A stretch of 64,000 bases of DNA, from the NCBI RefSeq assembly GCF_015353075.1, contig NZ_CP064187.1, forward strand, positions 310,001 through 374,000. The letters run 5' to 3'. Below, one piece after another: positions 63,985 to 64,000 of the stretch. Numbering within the stretch: the first letter of the stretch is position 1; the number at the start of each line of letters is the position of its first letter. The notes below the pieces were generated by a model, which was not told the origin of the DNA, did not search any database, and saw nothing but the letters and a program-made list of their open reading frames with translations. This stretch comes from Rhizobium sp. 007. GTDB taxonomy: Bacteria; Pseudomonadota; Alphaproteobacteria; Rhizobiales; Rhizobiaceae. The position numbers and the translations under genes were made by a program.

Positions 63985-64000
63985 TCTCCACTAACGAATT

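Noticed and set aside
1..64000. Mobile elements, prophage genes, CRISPR arrays, tRNA or rRNA genes
   Set aside because: No transposase, integrase, terminase or repeat-spacer pattern was seen, and no tRNA cloverleaf or rRNA sequence was recognised by eye; a covariance-model scan would be needed to exclude small RNAs.

Overview
The window reads as chromosomal DNA of a member of the Rhizobiaceae (Rhizobium / Agrobacterium / Sinorhizobium group). The main evidence is the right-hand 27 kb. It carries an uninterrupted chemotaxis and flagellar region in the rhizobial order icpA-cheS-cheY1-cheA-cheW-cheR-cheB-cheY2-cheD-cheT-fliF, then visN-visR, then motA-fliM-fliN-fliG-flhB on the opposite strand, then flgF-fliI-(unknown)-flgBC-fliE-flgG-flgA-flgI-motE-flgH-fliL-fliP. 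Two CheYs, CheS, CheT, MotE and the VisN/VisR pair are alphaproteobacterial, chiefly rhizobial, traits. No rRNA, tRNA, CRISPR array, prophage or insertion sequence was seen.

Layout. (1) 1-12579, all minus strand: a catabolic cluster. In transcription order it encodes an FAD amine/amino-acid oxidoreductase, an ArgE-like M20 deacylase, a GhrA-like reductase, a cupin, a GNAT, HyuA, HyuB, a LysR regulator, an aldehyde dehydrogenase, a tartrate/malate-type dehydrogenase and the start of a second aldehyde dehydrogenase. A nitrogenous compound (hydantoin-, oxoproline- or N-acyl-amino-acid-like) is the probable substrate; the actual one cannot be read from sequence. (2) 12807-17064: unrelated housekeeping or accessory genes (tandem GNAT, flavoprotein, OsmC, EamA exporter) plus a decayed gene fusion, the 5' end of an aspartase gene joined to the 3' end of acs. 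(3) 17070-20587: three surface-polysaccharide genes behind an AT-rich leader. (4) 21087-29801: a signalling island with three histidine kinases, four response-regulator genes and a VisR-like LuxR protein, plus a dioxygenase-esterase fusion. One kinase carries a FixL-like PAS domain. (5) 29897-36778: fused SecDF, a small membrane protein, a CPA2 antiporter, a mini XRE regulator, an ArnT-like glycosyltransferase and a possible 37-residue membrane peptide. (6) 36779-63984: the chemotaxis and flagellar region.

How the motility genes fit together. IcpA is a soluble receptor that signals to CheA through CheW. CheA phosphorylates CheY2 (motor output) and CheY1 (phosphate sink, helped by CheS). CheR, CheB and CheD adapt the receptors, and CheT probably ends the signal. 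VisN and VisR, encoded between the che-fliF block and the structural operons, are the master activators. The flanking operons encode the switch (FliM, FliN, FliG), stator (MotA, with MotE for the periplasmic partner), export apparatus (FlhB, FliI, FliP) and rod/ring parts. Nearly all che genes overlap by one to four bases, so they are probably translationally coupled.

The items most worth a second look are the FixL-like membrane kinase and its neighbours, the IcpA globin domain lacking the proximal heme histidine, the MhqO-MhqD-like fusion, the aspA/acs chimera, FliM without a recognisable CheY-docking motif, and the AT-rich leaders upstream of both the polysaccharide genes and visNR. Nothing here is clearly a wholly new system.
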